A stretch of 64,000 bases of DNA, from contig OU862920.1 in NCBI GenBank assembly GCA_917880885.1, positions 38,227,019-38,291,018 of the forward strand, given 5' to 3'. Under the pieces are notes generated by a model that did no database searches, was not told the origin of the DNA, and worked only from the letters and a program-made list of their open reading frames with translations. The position numbers and the translations under genes are program-made. The DNA comes from Limnephilus marmoratus. Taxonomy: Eukaryota; Arthropoda; Insecta; Trichoptera; Limnephilidae. Each line of letters begins with the position of its first letter. The stretch's first letter is position 1. Shown one piece after another: positions 35,991-45,973 of the stretch.

Positions 35991-36056
35991 CATAGTAGGT
36001 ACTCAACTCAACATTTCTTTTAAAAGTCATTTATAGCTATTAAAAAAAACGAGTGT

Positions 36057-36420
36057 GCTTTAGACTACACAACTGAAGTAAAACTTAGTTAGCTCCATCT
36101 ATATGATAGGAAGAGAGAAAGAAAGTGTGCGCGCGCACTGCTCTCTCTTGCTCCTACAGTGTGATACAGACAATAGGCCTGCACTGTGTCTTAGATATAC
36201 GAAACGTAACATGCTATGAGAAAAAGATAGAGAAAAAATGTGTGCTCGCACCTCTCTCTCTTGCCCCTACAGTAATATACGAAACGTAACTCTCTCTCTT
36301 TCTATCTTCACTAACTTATATCTCCCTCTTAACTACCGTTCACCTCGCTTTTCGTAACGCTCTCGTCACGCATTCACCAGCTTACTCCCCAAGTCAAGCG
36401 TGCGTAAAGAAGTTTTACTT
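36057..36420 (+). mobile_element. A-family MITE, long copy
   Basis: Starts gctttagactacacaactg with gaagtaaaactt and ends gtgcgtaaagaagttttact, so short inverted ends aagtaaaacttctt are present. The interior has gtgcgcgcgcactgctctct, tagatatacgaaacgtaac and ttcaccagcttactcccc. It closely matches 62800-63165. Non-coding. Confidence 0.75.
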
Positions 36421-36424
36421 CATA

Positions 36425-36555
36425 AATGAAAAATAGCCCTTATCCTATCCTAAAGTAACCTATTTAACCATTTTTTATTGTTTTTGGTCGCTTTTAATGC
36501 TTTTCAAATGACGTGTTGAGTCGATTTCATTCTGTGTTTTTCGGTCACCCTCAAC
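36425..36555 (-). repeat. T-family repeat, inverse copy
   Basis: Reads tgttgagtcgatttcattct and ttttcggtcacc at the right, the reverse complement of the T-family start, with acctatttaacc inside. Partial and diverged. Confidence 0.5.
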
Positions 36556-36954
36556 ATTCGATTTTTGAGTTATGGCGGTCTGGTATGGCGGCCGGAAGTG
36601 CGATATATTACATGACATTATCCCATAGATAAAATTTAACTCCATCTTGGATATTAATCTTATTTATTAATCTTATAATCTATTCAATCTCATAAAACCA
36701 ATGGTTCAATAAATGTCATCGCATAAAACCGCATGCAAGTATGTAATAAAAGCGCTAGAAGTTTCTAAACACCACAAGTGTCAAATCAAATGTCGCGACG
36801 GCGCAGTTTAACGGCAGATATAATCTTTCCTCTTGCATGCTTTTCAACTGGCTAATAAAAAATCGAGTGATACATTTTGCAAATACGTGTTTTTTCACGT
36901 GGTTACAACGATAACTATCGTATTTGAATTTTTAATCCGATTTTTTTTTTCTTT
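36556..36954. other. No supported feature
   Basis: Mixed composition spacer with no reading frame, splice-supported exon or recognised repeat. Confidence 0.35.
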
Positions 36955-37345
36955 TTTTTCCCATTATATCTTGATACATTTCAAAAGTAATTTTTACATA
37001 TTTTCTTAATATATATAACATAACACAAGATAAAAATAATGTAAAAAGTAAAAAATATATATATGACAAAAGTAGATAATGGGAACCCACTAAGGCACTG
37101 CCTGTGCGTGGGTAATATCAACTAAAGTGCTAAATTTCTCCAATAAGTTGGCGCCGTTGGCGGTACAAGTAAAAAAATGTAAATTTCAAAGTGAAAGTTT
37201 AAAAATATAGGTAATGTATATTTAAAAATATTGTAGTAACAAAGTGACACATACAAGTTAGTTGATTTTTTGTTACGGTTTCAAGAAGATAAACAAAGTT
37301 AGTCTTGAAGTTAGAATTGTAAAAGTGAAGCATGAAGGGTGAATG
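36955..37345 (-). repeat. U-family interior, inverted partial copy
   Basis: About 390 bp is the reverse complement of 29265-29650: cccattatatcttgatacat, ggcactgcctgtgcgtggg, ttgttacggtttcaagaag and aagtgaagcatgaagg match in mirror order. The U-family arms are absent. Confidence 0.7.
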
Positions 37346-37411
37346 CCTCGATAGTTGGCCCCGAAATGATATTTATCATGACATTATAATTATTTATGCA
37401 TTATTTACCAA

Positions 37412-37660
37412 CTAGCTATATCCCGGCATGCGTTGCAATGCCATATTCAAAGAAGTACATTGTTTCTTTATTAATCATTTTTCCCGTGCGTCCCCTTTCC
37501 TCTCCTAGCTAGCTTTATAAATTATAGCCTATAAGTTATTCTGATGTATGAGCTATATTATTGTAAAGTTTCATTAAAATCCGTTTAGTAGTTTTTGCGT
37601 GAAAGAGTAAAAAACACACATACATCTATGTAAACTTTCTCGTTTATAATATTAGTAAGA
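37412..37660 (-). mobile_element. Short non-autonomous Helitron
   Basis: On the minus strand it starts TCTTACTAATATTATAA after an A and ends in CTAG before a T, the A/T insertion rule of Helitrons. A terminal hairpin, GGCAT/ATGCC, sits nine bases before CTAG. 249 bp, no Rep/helicase. The same ends occur at 42956-44730 and 45683-47343. Confidence 0.8.
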
Positions 37661-37744
37661 TTTCAATTCAAAAATCGACTTAAAAAAAATCCTTAATTTT
37701 TTTTTCAATTTTTATTCTGGAAAAAAGAAAAACAAGTTTTAACT

Positions 37745-37862
37745 TTTTCGTTATATGTTTTTGGGGTGTTGTGCCGTGTTGCGCTACCTCCTTCTTTAGC
37801 CAACGTTTCGGACATCGTTGCAGTGTCCATCATCAGGGCAGATCCGGCAGATCCGGTAGATG
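37745..37862 (-). repeat. U-family arm with hammerhead-like motif
   Basis: Contains gccgtgttgcgctacctcct and ttagccaacgtttcggac, then gtgtccatcatcagggc. On the minus strand 37836-37799 this is CTGATGA, stem II GGACA/TGTCC, GAAA and ACGT. Short direct repeats of about 55 bp flank the copy (37690-37745 and 37872-37928). Confidence 0.6.
37799..37840 (-). ncRNA. Hammerhead-like motif in U-family arm
   Basis: Core CTGATGA at 37836-37830, stem II of 5 bp (37828-37824 with 37814-37810), GAAA at 37809-37806, a self-complementary ACGT minimal stem III, and a short GCC/GGC stem I. The layout matches minimal hammerheads that act as dimers. No activity data. Confidence 0.45.
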
Positions 37863-38030
37863 TGTTTTAACTTCTTTAATTTTTTTTTCAATTTTTATTC
37901 TGGAAAAAGAAAAACACGTTTTAACTTTTTAATTAGAAACCTAAACAACATTCATACATTTCACATCACAATATAGTAAGTATGATACACTTTAATTATT
38001 TTATTAATTATGAATAAAAAAATTTTTTTT

Positions 38031-38236
38031 AAGTGAAACTTCTTTAGCCCCGCTGTGACTTGGATTTCGGATGAAACGGAAATGACAACTGCGCTCATTG
38101 ACCGCGTTGATTATAATGTCACTTTTAAAGGCTCCTATTGGTTGATTATGTCGCTTTGATTATGACCTCACTTTTCACGTTTTGGTTGAGATTGTTTTGT
38201 TAAAGTTTCGCTTCTGCCGCATGTAAACTGCACTTG
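38031..38236 (+). repeat. S-variant MITE
   Basis: Starts aagtgaaacttctttagccc and ends gttaaagtttcgcttctgcc plus gcatgtaaactgcac. The interior differs from the main S family (ctcattgacc, gattatgacctcacttttc, ggttgagattgtttt). Another copy lies at 51040-51493, split by a V repeat. Confidence 0.65.
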
Positions 38237-38792
38237 ATTTTTTTTAAAATCTTCCTATTTTTTTTCATTTTCAAGGCTGTCTGGAAGGCAATTATAAGAA
38301 TGAACTAATTTAGATTATGTTTTATGTATATTTATTGTGTTTTTCTGGTACCTACCTGTATTATTATAAACTTTATTAGTTATTACTCGTATTTGTGCAT
38401 GATTAGAAGGTTAAAACCAAATAATTATTTTTTTTGTGTAGGATTCGTAAACCGATAAATGTTTCAGATAAAATAAAATTTAAATAATTTAAATCCATTT
38501 TTTACACTCGGTAAAAGCATAAAAACATAATATTTTTTTAAATGATTGACATTAAAAATTCATAATGAATTTGTGCATTTTAATTAACATGCTTTTCTTA
38601 TAAATCGTTTACAAATTCATGAATAATTTTTATTCTTTTTATTATTCCTACCATGAACCCTGTAATAATAATCAGTCAAATTTCTAACGTAAGTGTAAAA
38701 AAAAAACAACCAATTATTAAAATAGATATAACAAATCGGTACAATTGTTAAAACATAATAGAGTTAAAAATAACACATAGGTAACAATACAA
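38237..38792. other. No supported gene
   Basis: AT-rich; frame 38717-38959 overlaps an S repeat and is incidental. Confidence 0.4.
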
Positions 38793-39000
38793 CTGTGCAT
38801 TTCACACGTGGTAGAAGTGAAAACTTCAGAAAAATAATGTAGGCAAGAGTGCCACGAAGCACCCCACAAAGAGGAGATCGAATATTCTATCTCATTCTCT
38901 CGCAGGCTAAATCCTATATGTATGTGTTTGCCTCTTAAAGTATCGCCTTTTCGTTTCATCGAGTTTCAAATCACAAAGGTGCTAGAGAAGTTTTCTCTTC
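38793..39000 (-). repeat. S-family MITE
   Basis: Inverse orientation: gtgcatttcacacgtggtag, cgaagcaccccacaaagagg, tctctcgcaggctaaatcc and gaagttttctcttc. About 208 bp, non-coding. Confidence 0.7.
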
Positions 39001-39858
39001 AAAAAGAAAACATGTTATTACAGAGGCATATAAAGCTGAAACAAAAGATACAAAAACAAGCATACAGAAAAGAAAAGTGTAAAGCATTTTTTAAGTTAAC
39101 CTCACTTCAAACCACAAAAATCACACTTTTCAAAGTTCTAACTAACCAAGTAATTTCTATATAATACTGAAGACCTTAAAATAAATAATATAAAATAAAC
39201 AATCTCAATAGTCATTTACTGTAAATGTCGAATGTGATACGAAAAAGAATGCTTTCGTACGGATAAAAGCCCTCTTCTGTCAGAATCGATTCTTAACAGG
39301 TCGAAACGTCACTTCTAATGTGTTAAAAGTTCCAGAAAACCTCACTTCTAACATATTAAAAGTTACACGACACGACCGAAATAACGATGTCACAAATGTA
39401 CGAACATTCTGACGTTGCTTCGAGTGGTTAAATTCCAGTTCATATTTTATTATTGGCAACGCGGGTAATTGTATGCAAGTTTAAGGATCACCCCGGGGAA
39501 AATATTTTTATAACGTCTGCGGGTAACGTGGATGTATCATAAACCAATATGTATTCATATCTCCAGTGTTTTATTGCTCGTGAATAAATTTCTCTGTTAT
39601 GTTTATTTCCACAAGCAAGGAGTTTCTTCATCTTAATGAAGACGGTTATGTTTATAATGCCGTAGTAATGAAAAATGATACTTATCTAAGCTTGGTAGAT
39701 TTAGGACCAGGTGATTCAATTCTCATCACAATAAAGAACTCCAGTGAAAAATATTATGGCTTTAAAAAAATATGTTCATATAGTATAATAGATCATAGGT
39801 TCTCAGCGTGGGCGGTAGAAGACTAAGAGAAAATTGGCGGGCGTTTCAGACTTTAAGG
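39001..39858. other. No supported gene; small frame at 39599-39826
   Basis: Frame 39599-39826 (+, 75 codons) has a plausible-looking composition (HLNEDGYVYNAVVMKNDTYL), but I do not recognise it and see no splice support. The rest is AT-rich. Confidence 0.35.
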
Positions 39859-40080
39859 GGGCGGTAGAAGTCCCATCGAAACCCATCCCACCCCATCCTA
39901 TCTTGCCCCATCCCACCCCGTTAGGGGCCATCCATCCACAAAGATATTTCCCTATCCCATTACGCCCCCTCACCGTTGTGGCAAATGTTACCCCATTGTG
40001 GTATCCCATTACTTCCTCTTCGTCGTGGTATCCCGTTACGCCCATCCGTTGTGGCAAATGTAACCCTGTCGTGGTATCGT
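39859..40080. repeat. Irregular cccat/ggtatccc tandem region
   Basis: Repeated words ccatcccacc, ccatccatccac, ggtatcccattac, ggtatcccgttacgccc and gtggcaaatgt occur in irregular order, typical of a degenerate minisatellite. Frames on both strands here come from the repetition. Confidence 0.55.
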
Positions 40081-40919
40081 GGTATCGCGGTCAATTGCTG
40101 TTTCGGAAATATTCTCAAAGTGGACAGTGGGCAAAAAAAGGTTGAGAATCTATGATGTAGACCAATAAACGCTGATTCTGAATATATAAATTTTATTTAA
40201 TAATATTAAACGCTAAGTTTTTAAAAAATTATTAAAAAGTCAATTTTTCATCGGGTCTTAGAAACACGCCGCCAAAATGTTTAGTGGTGACGTCACTGTT
40301 CCTCGTGTCGTAACGTGACCGTAAAGTCTTTGTATGGAAATGTAGGTATGACACAAGCCATCGTATTAATTTATTCGTTTATTTACAAAATGTTAATAGA
40401 GATTTAGTTGTTGTGTTTATTGAAACATTATTTAGGCCTTAATAATGTTTCAAAAATAAAGATATCTCTATTATTGAAAATATTCAAAAACTATTGCACA
40501 AAAAAATAGTAATGCTACTTCTAGGGAGAATACTTTGAACACCGACTTTCAAAATGGCGGCAGTTGATCAGCTGATTGTCCGATCCTATAGTAACTTTTC
40601 AGGAGTGATGACGTCACACGATTCACCATACATACAGTGGTTTTCGGGGATCTTGAAAAATTATAACTTTGACAATTATTTTAACAATTAAAACTAACTC
40701 TAAAAATAAAAAAACAAATCACCAAAAAAGTTGTAAGAATTTGAGACCCAAGAAATACCATGTATTTAGTTCTGAAAAAAACCTTTTTTTAGTTCGTTAA
40801 TCTTTCGGTTTTTTTGACTTGTATTCTTTTGATTGTGACGGTAGTTAACTAGAGATACCATGTGTGATGGTACAATTACTGCTATCTAATAAAAATAATA
40901 GACCTAAATATGTTTGTAT
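40081..40919. other. No supported gene
   Basis: Mixed composition. Contains gtgacgtcactgttcc and gatgacgtcacacg, about 320 bp apart, which might mark a degraded element. No frame with a domain. Confidence 0.35.
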
Positions 40920-41130
40920 TCTAAACTTCTTTAGCGCCGTTGTGATTTGAAACTCGATGAAACGAAAAAAAAGACACTAAAAAGAGACAAACACATACTA
41001 TAGGATTTAGCCTACGATAGAATGAGATAGAATAATTGGTCTCCTCTTTGTGCGGTGCTTCGTAGCCTCCCACTCTTGTGTACTTTATTTTTCTGAAGGT
41101 TTCACTTCTACCGTGAATGTGAATTGAACT
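40920..41130 (+). repeat. S-family MITE
   Basis: Starts ctaaacttctttagcgccg and ends ctgaaggtttcacttctacc plus gaatgtgaattgaac. It carries the family words gatttgaaactcgatgaaac and gcggtgcttcgtagcctccc. Confidence 0.75.
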
Positions 41131-41146
41131 CTGATTTTATTTTTTA

Positions 41147-41272
41147 AGAGAAAACTTCTTTGGCACCGTTGTGATTTGAAACTCGATGAAACGAAAAATT
41201 GTGTCACTGAAAAGAGGCAAACTCATACATCTATTGGATTCCCTGTTTGTGCGGTGTTTTAAGTAATCGGTC
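41147..41272 (+). repeat. S-family MITE, partial tandem copy
   Basis: Begins gagaaaacttctttggcacc, keeps gatttgaaactcgatgaaac, and breaks off near tgcggtgttttaagtaatcg. It follows directly on the copy at 40920-41130. Confidence 0.65.
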
Positions 41273-41734
41273 GCCTTGCATATAATCGTGAATCATGACT
41301 AGTAGTTAAAATTGTTTTTTTGAAATAACATTTTTTTATAATGGTTTGTTTTGTAAAAACGTTGGTGTGCCGTGGGTGAGAAAATGTGAAAAGCGGTGCT
41401 CTGTTTCAGATCTTAACCTTGCTTATACATCACAATATAGATGTATTTGTTTTCAAGCACCACTAACAAAAATGTTATTACAAAAACACTTGACTCTTCT
41501 TCTTCTTCTGATGCCCTCTCGTATCGGGGGCTGGCTAACATTCGTAACTGCACTAATACCAGCCACAAAGATTTTGAATCCAAGTATGTGGTATTGTGTC
41601 TTTCTCTGACTTCAAAAGCTTTGAAAAAATAATGCCAATAAACTAATAACGAATAATATTTATATAACCGGTGAATTTGAACGGTACCAACACCATAATA
41701 ACTCGTACGTATTGTGTTTTGTGAAGATACATCA
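41273..41734. other. No supported gene
   Basis: Overlapping small frames on both strands (41346-41609, 41413-41772, 41441-41632) without domains. A short (ctt)n run lies near 41495. Confidence 0.35.
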
Positions 41735-41815
41735 CGGCCGGCTGTGGTGGAGAGGTAAGGTTCTTGACTCACATTACGAAGGTTGCGGGATCGAACCCCG
41801 GCGGGCGCTAATAAA
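41735..41815 (+). repeat. tRNA-like SINE head
   Basis: Box A is seen as gtggtggagaggtaagg and box B as gcgggatcgaaccccggcg, about 35 nt apart. The sequence around them does not fold into a complete cloverleaf, since the acceptor ends do not pair. This is best called a tRNA-derived SINE or pseudo-tRNA. Confidence 0.55.
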
Positions 41816-42787
41816 TGTTATTTGATTAATTTGCGTTATTCACAATTAATTCAATTAAAAAATATATTATTTAGTGTATTTGCGGTACGTGTCAGAGTGG
41901 AAGATACTCTCAGTATCACACTAGTATTAGACGACAATTCATAATTGAAACGTTGCATAAAATTGCTTTAACCGTGGTTGTTGACCAGATCTGAACAGCC
42001 AGCTAATTCCCCACCCTTCTCTTTCCCATTTTTTTCCCTCCTCACTACCTTTAGCCTCACTGGCTCCAGACGGGAGTAGCTGGGACTCTTGTGAGGTATG
42101 TATTTACATAAAGAAAAAAAAACATCTCAAGTGCACTTAAATTCACCTCATTTATAAAAAAATTAAAAAGAGTACCTAAATTTATGAAACTGTTATTTTT
42201 TAAATTGAAAAATGTTATTTATTAGTGCGGGATTGGGCATAAATTCAAGCGCTGCAAAAAGCGAGAGTCGGGGAATTTGCCCAACAAAACCCCCGTGGGC
42301 AAAGCAAAAACCGAATCTAGTGGTTTCTGAAGCACCTTAAAATTATGAAATAGATTCGTGGAAAATGTTAATTTATTATTTAAAAACCTCCCGCGTGCCG
42401 CCGTGTTTAGCGGGCAAAATTTCAAGCAGTCTGGGAATTTTAATATTTCATTCGGGAGTAAAATTCTCCACCGGCATATAAAAATTCTGATGGCGAAGGG
42501 GAAGTTTGCATTCAGGTGCAGCCGTCCCGGGCGAATTAACGACTCGGGGAAACTTTCAAGAATGAAAGATAATCATTTTAACAGAGTAGAGTTGCCGGCA
42601 TTGTTTTCCTCGATAACGAGGTAACTAGATTGTTAACAGTCTCCCCATCGCATCGCCGCGCCGTGATGTAAGGTTATGTGCAAATTTGGGGTAGTTGATT
42701 AATTGAAAAAATACTTTTACTAATTACGGTTAACAAAAATTGCATAACCATTCTTATTTATGTAGGAATCGGGGGTTCAACAAAATG
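41816..42787. other. No supported gene
   Basis: AT-rich with a GC-richer part at 42230-42640 containing overlapping frames 42222-42425 (-) and 42358-42624 (+). Neither shows a domain or clean splice signals. Confidence 0.4.
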
Positions 42788-42920
42788 GCATTTCAACACC
42801 CCATTTGAAAAGTCATTAAATGTTACGAAAAAAAAAGTTATAACCTAACTATTTAACCTTTTTTTTCTTTATCTGTTTCACTTTTTAAGACTTAGGAGGT
42901 GTTGAAGTTGCATGATTTTT
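42788..42920 (+). repeat. T-like repeat, diverged
   Basis: Words aaaagtcattaaatg, ataacctaactatttaacc and gaggtgttgaagttgca follow the same order as the T copy at 35148-35340, but the ends are changed. Confidence 0.4.
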
Positions 42921-42955
42921 TGTACGTAATTGTATTAAGTTGTATGTATTTTGTA

Positions 42956-44730
42956 CTAGCTTTTCGCCCCCGGCTTCACTCTCATATTCGCCTCCCCCTT
43001 CCCCCCCCCTCCCCCCCCCCCCCAATACCCGTTACATTCATTTACGCGCAATTTGGCAAATTTATGATATTAGTATAGCTGTTGGATAAGGTTAAAATGT
43101 AGATTAGTACGAATCTCCATAGTAACCTAAACATTGTTTTATTTATCGATAACTCTAAAGCTTTTGACACAATTAACTCTAAAAAACTTCTGAAAACTCT
43201 AGAAAAAATTGGAATAAGAGGAAATGTGTTAAATTTATTTAAAGATTATCTTAGAGATAGAAAAATATGTACCAAAATAAATAATACTTTTAGTAAAACA
43301 AAAAATGTATCTGCAGGAGTTCCACAAGGTTCCATATTGGGGCCTACACTATATATAATTTATGTAACTATAATGAAAAAACTTTTCTCTTTTGTTAAAC
43401 ATTTTGTATTCGCAGATGATACGGCATTGGTCATATCACATAAAGATCTAAAAATTGCAATTGAACTCATGCAAATTGACTTTAATCAACTTTGTAAATG
43501 GTCACATGATGCAGGATTATTAATAAATGCTAAAAAAACCAAAGTAATGCATATAAGATCACCTAATGCCAAATTTCTATTTAATCCTAATATTATTTCT
43601 CACGATTTTAATTGCATCGATAAAAATATTCCAACTATTTGTAAATGTGATAGCTTAGAATTATTTACGGAATTCGTGTATCTTGGTGTTACAGTAGATT
43701 GTTTTTTTAAATGGGACAAACATATTAAAAAAACCTGTAAAAGACTCAGATCAATTGCTGGCAGAATGTACACATTAAAATTTTTTCTTTCAATTGAAAC
43801 ACTTAAAATAATTTTTATGTCACTGGCAGAATCTATTATAAGATATGGATTAACAATATGGGGAAATACTTCTATAACTAATCTGAAACAAGTACAAGTT
43901 GTACAATACGCAATTGTAAAATTATTAGTCGTCCCTAATATTTTCAAACAGAGACATGATACACCGTTGCTGTTTCAGAATGCCAAAATTTTACCAGTGA
44001 AAGCAATACTATGGCACAAAATTATAATTCAGCATATATTTACCCCGCAGCATAAAGAGAAATTAGAACATAAATACAGCACTAGATTCACGCGCAACGA
44101 CGGGTTAATAGTTCCGAAATTTAACAATAAGTACGGACAGAGAACGTTTGAATACATCATACCGAAGATATTTAATTTATTACCTGACACTATAAAGCAA
44201 TGTAATTCTATGAATAAGGTTGAATATATGGTGAAAAATTGGCTATCGGAAAAAAAATATTTGTATTGATAATTGATATGTATATTGATATGTGTGTTGA
44301 ATCTGTAGATATAAGATGTAAATTTTAAATGTAAATAATCTATATGTAACTAAAATATAAGCACCTGTTGACAAGCCAATTGAATTGGCTTAGCAGGACT
44401 TGTTTGTTGATTTTAATATGTATATCTGTTCTTTCAATAAAAAAATAAAATAAAATAAAAAAAATAACAAAATGATTAAAATTAAAACAAAATTACTTAG
44501 CAACGCTTTGTTTTTCGTCCGGACAATAAACATAAAATAAATAATTTCATAACGCCAGAGCTTATTCAAAACGCCAGAACTTACTAATATATATATCCTA
44601 TATTACTCGCAAACAATGTAGCTTTCTATTAATGAAAGAATTTTTTATGTTCATTCAGTATTTATTGCGCGAAAGAGTAACAAACATCCATAAGTCCATA
44701 CAAACTTTCCCCTTTATAATATTAATACGA
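42956..44730 (-). mobile_element. Helitron sequence split by a LINE
   Basis: Left end ctagcttttcgcccccggct and right end ttataatattaatacga before T match the Helitron 3' and 5' ends on the minus strand. The right part shares tttcataacgccagag and gcgaaagagtaacaaacatc with the copy at 45683-47343. A LINE (43103-44465) and a C-rich run (42985-43022) lie between. A second Helitron-like end near 43060-43078 means these could be two short copies rather than one. Confidence 0.6.
43103..44269 (+). CDS. LINE reverse transcriptase, 5'-truncated, open
   Basis: An uninterrupted frame of 388 codons from the stop at 43100-43102 to the stop at 44267-44269. RT blocks read in order: LFIDNSKAFDTINSKKLL (block A), VSAGVPQGSILGPTLYIIY (block B) and HFVFADDTALVI (FADD catalytic box). 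VYLGVTVDCFFKWDKHIKK and a tail with IIRYGLTIWGNTS follow. It copies element RNA into DNA at the target. The endonuclease and ORF1 are absent. A 3' UTR of about 170 bp ends in an aaataaaataaaat tail near 44435-44465. A clean frame with no stops points to fairly recent insertion. The GTG near 43226 is not a real start. Confidence 0.88.
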   Translation: MSTNLHSNLNIVLFIDNSKAFDTINSKKLLKTLEKIGIRGNVLNLFKDYLRDRKICTKINNTFSKTKNVSAGVPQGSILGPTLYIIYVTIMKKLFSFVKHFVFADDTALVISHKDLKIAIELMQIDFNQLCKWSHDAGLLINAKKTKVMHIRSPNAKFLFNPNIISHDFNCIDKNIPTICKCDSLELFTEFVYLGVTVDCFFKWDKHIKKTCKRLRSIAGRMYTLKFFLSIETLKIIFMSLAESIIRYGLTIWGNTSITNLKQVQVVQYAIVKLLVVPNIFKQRHDTPLLFQNAKILPVKAILWHKIIIQHIFTPQHKEKLEHKYSTRFTRNDGLIVPKFNNKYGQRTFEYIIPKIFNLLPDTIKQCNSMNKVEYMVKNWLSEKKYLY

Positions 44731-45682
44731 TAGGATGCAAGTTGAATGATTCTGAGTGCTCTGGTTACCGGAATCGGGATGATGAAAGGCTAGTGAAGTC
44801 CATCGATTTTCTTGCGGTCTTATTTTGAAACTTGCGCAAGTTCATGAAAAATAAAAAATATGTATTTTTAGAATAACAGTAAAAATATTTCAATAGAAAA
44901 TCAAAAAACTATTTCCTTAAAAGGGAAAATTAGTTTTAAAAACAACGCTTATCAAATTCCTACTTAGTGACATTAGAAATACGGAAACATAAAACTCATT
45001 TAAAAGTAAGATCATTAATCACCTGCCATGTACCTGTCTATTATGATTATTTATTAAAAGCGTAAAAGTATAAAAGTGTGTTTGGTAATTTTTTGGGATT
45101 GGTGTCCATGGCTATTACGAATAATTTTTAGAAAAAAACTTTAGATTCACCTTAATCACTATAAAAGGAAACTTATTGCATCACGGCTGGCGGAAAATAA
45201 TGCATTTTAATTTTCAATGTCGTTAAATAAAATTTCACTTCGCGAACCGATCTACGACAGCCCGCCCGCTGCCGCCCGCCATTCTGTCACTGTTATGTTG
45301 TTGGTATCCCTGACCTCACACAAACGAGAACTAGATACGATTGTAGCCGACTTCGTGGGATACATGATGGGCGCGTAATTAGGCTACGTCCGCACAGGCA
45401 GGCGGCTGGCTTAGTACGCATGTTTTTTTTTATTTTACGTAACTTATAGCCAATCGTTATTTAATGGTAATAATAAATATATAGGCAGGCGGCGTGCATG
45501 GACACCAATCCCAAAAATTTACCGTGTGTTTTTCGGGTGTGATCGGCCAGGTAATGTTTTCTGTATCGGTTCATAAATAAAATTAGATAGAGTCTAAAAA
45601 TTCATAATAATTATTGTGAAATACAGTGAATCGAAACACATTTAACAAAATTCACAATTAATAACATTTCATTTATGAGATA
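44731..45682. other. No supported gene
   Basis: AT-rich with a GC patch at 45240-45300 (cccgcccgctgccgcccgcc). The words gtgtccatggctattacg and gcatggacaccaatccc at about 45103 and 45497 are loosely inverted, both next to ttttgggattgg/ccaatcccaaaaa. They may be the ends of an unassigned element of about 400 bp. Confidence 0.4.
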
Positions 45683-45973
45683 CTAGCTGGTACTCGGCAT
45701 GCCTTGCAATGCCATTCAAAGAAATAAATTGATTCTCTTCCACTCTACCCGTTCTCTTCCACCTTCCCCGCCTTACCCCTCCCTCATCTCTTCCCTCTAT
45801 GGGAACCCCACATTCCCCCTGCCTTTCCTGCCTGCCGCAAAAATATATGAAATACACACATTTTCTTTAAAACAAATTTCATAACGCCAGAGTATACCAT
45901 TATATATAGCCTATGTGACTCAATGATAATGTAGCTTTTTATTGGTGAAAGAATTTTTTAAATTGGTTTAGTG

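Noticed and set aside
39599..39826. Small + frame of 75 codons as a gene
   Set aside because: No recognised domain, no splice or promoter evidence, and frames of this size are frequent by chance here.
39834..40145. Overlapping proline- and glycine-rich frames as genes
   Set aside because: They arise from a degenerate cccat/ggtatccc repeat.
41735..41815. Functional tRNA gene
   Set aside because: Box A and B are present but the acceptor ends do not pair and no proper anticodon arm could be drawn, so it was called a SINE head.
43226..44269. Start of the RT frame at 43226
   Set aside because: That codon is GTG inside the RT fold; the frame is open back to 43103 and the protein is truncated at the element's 5' end.
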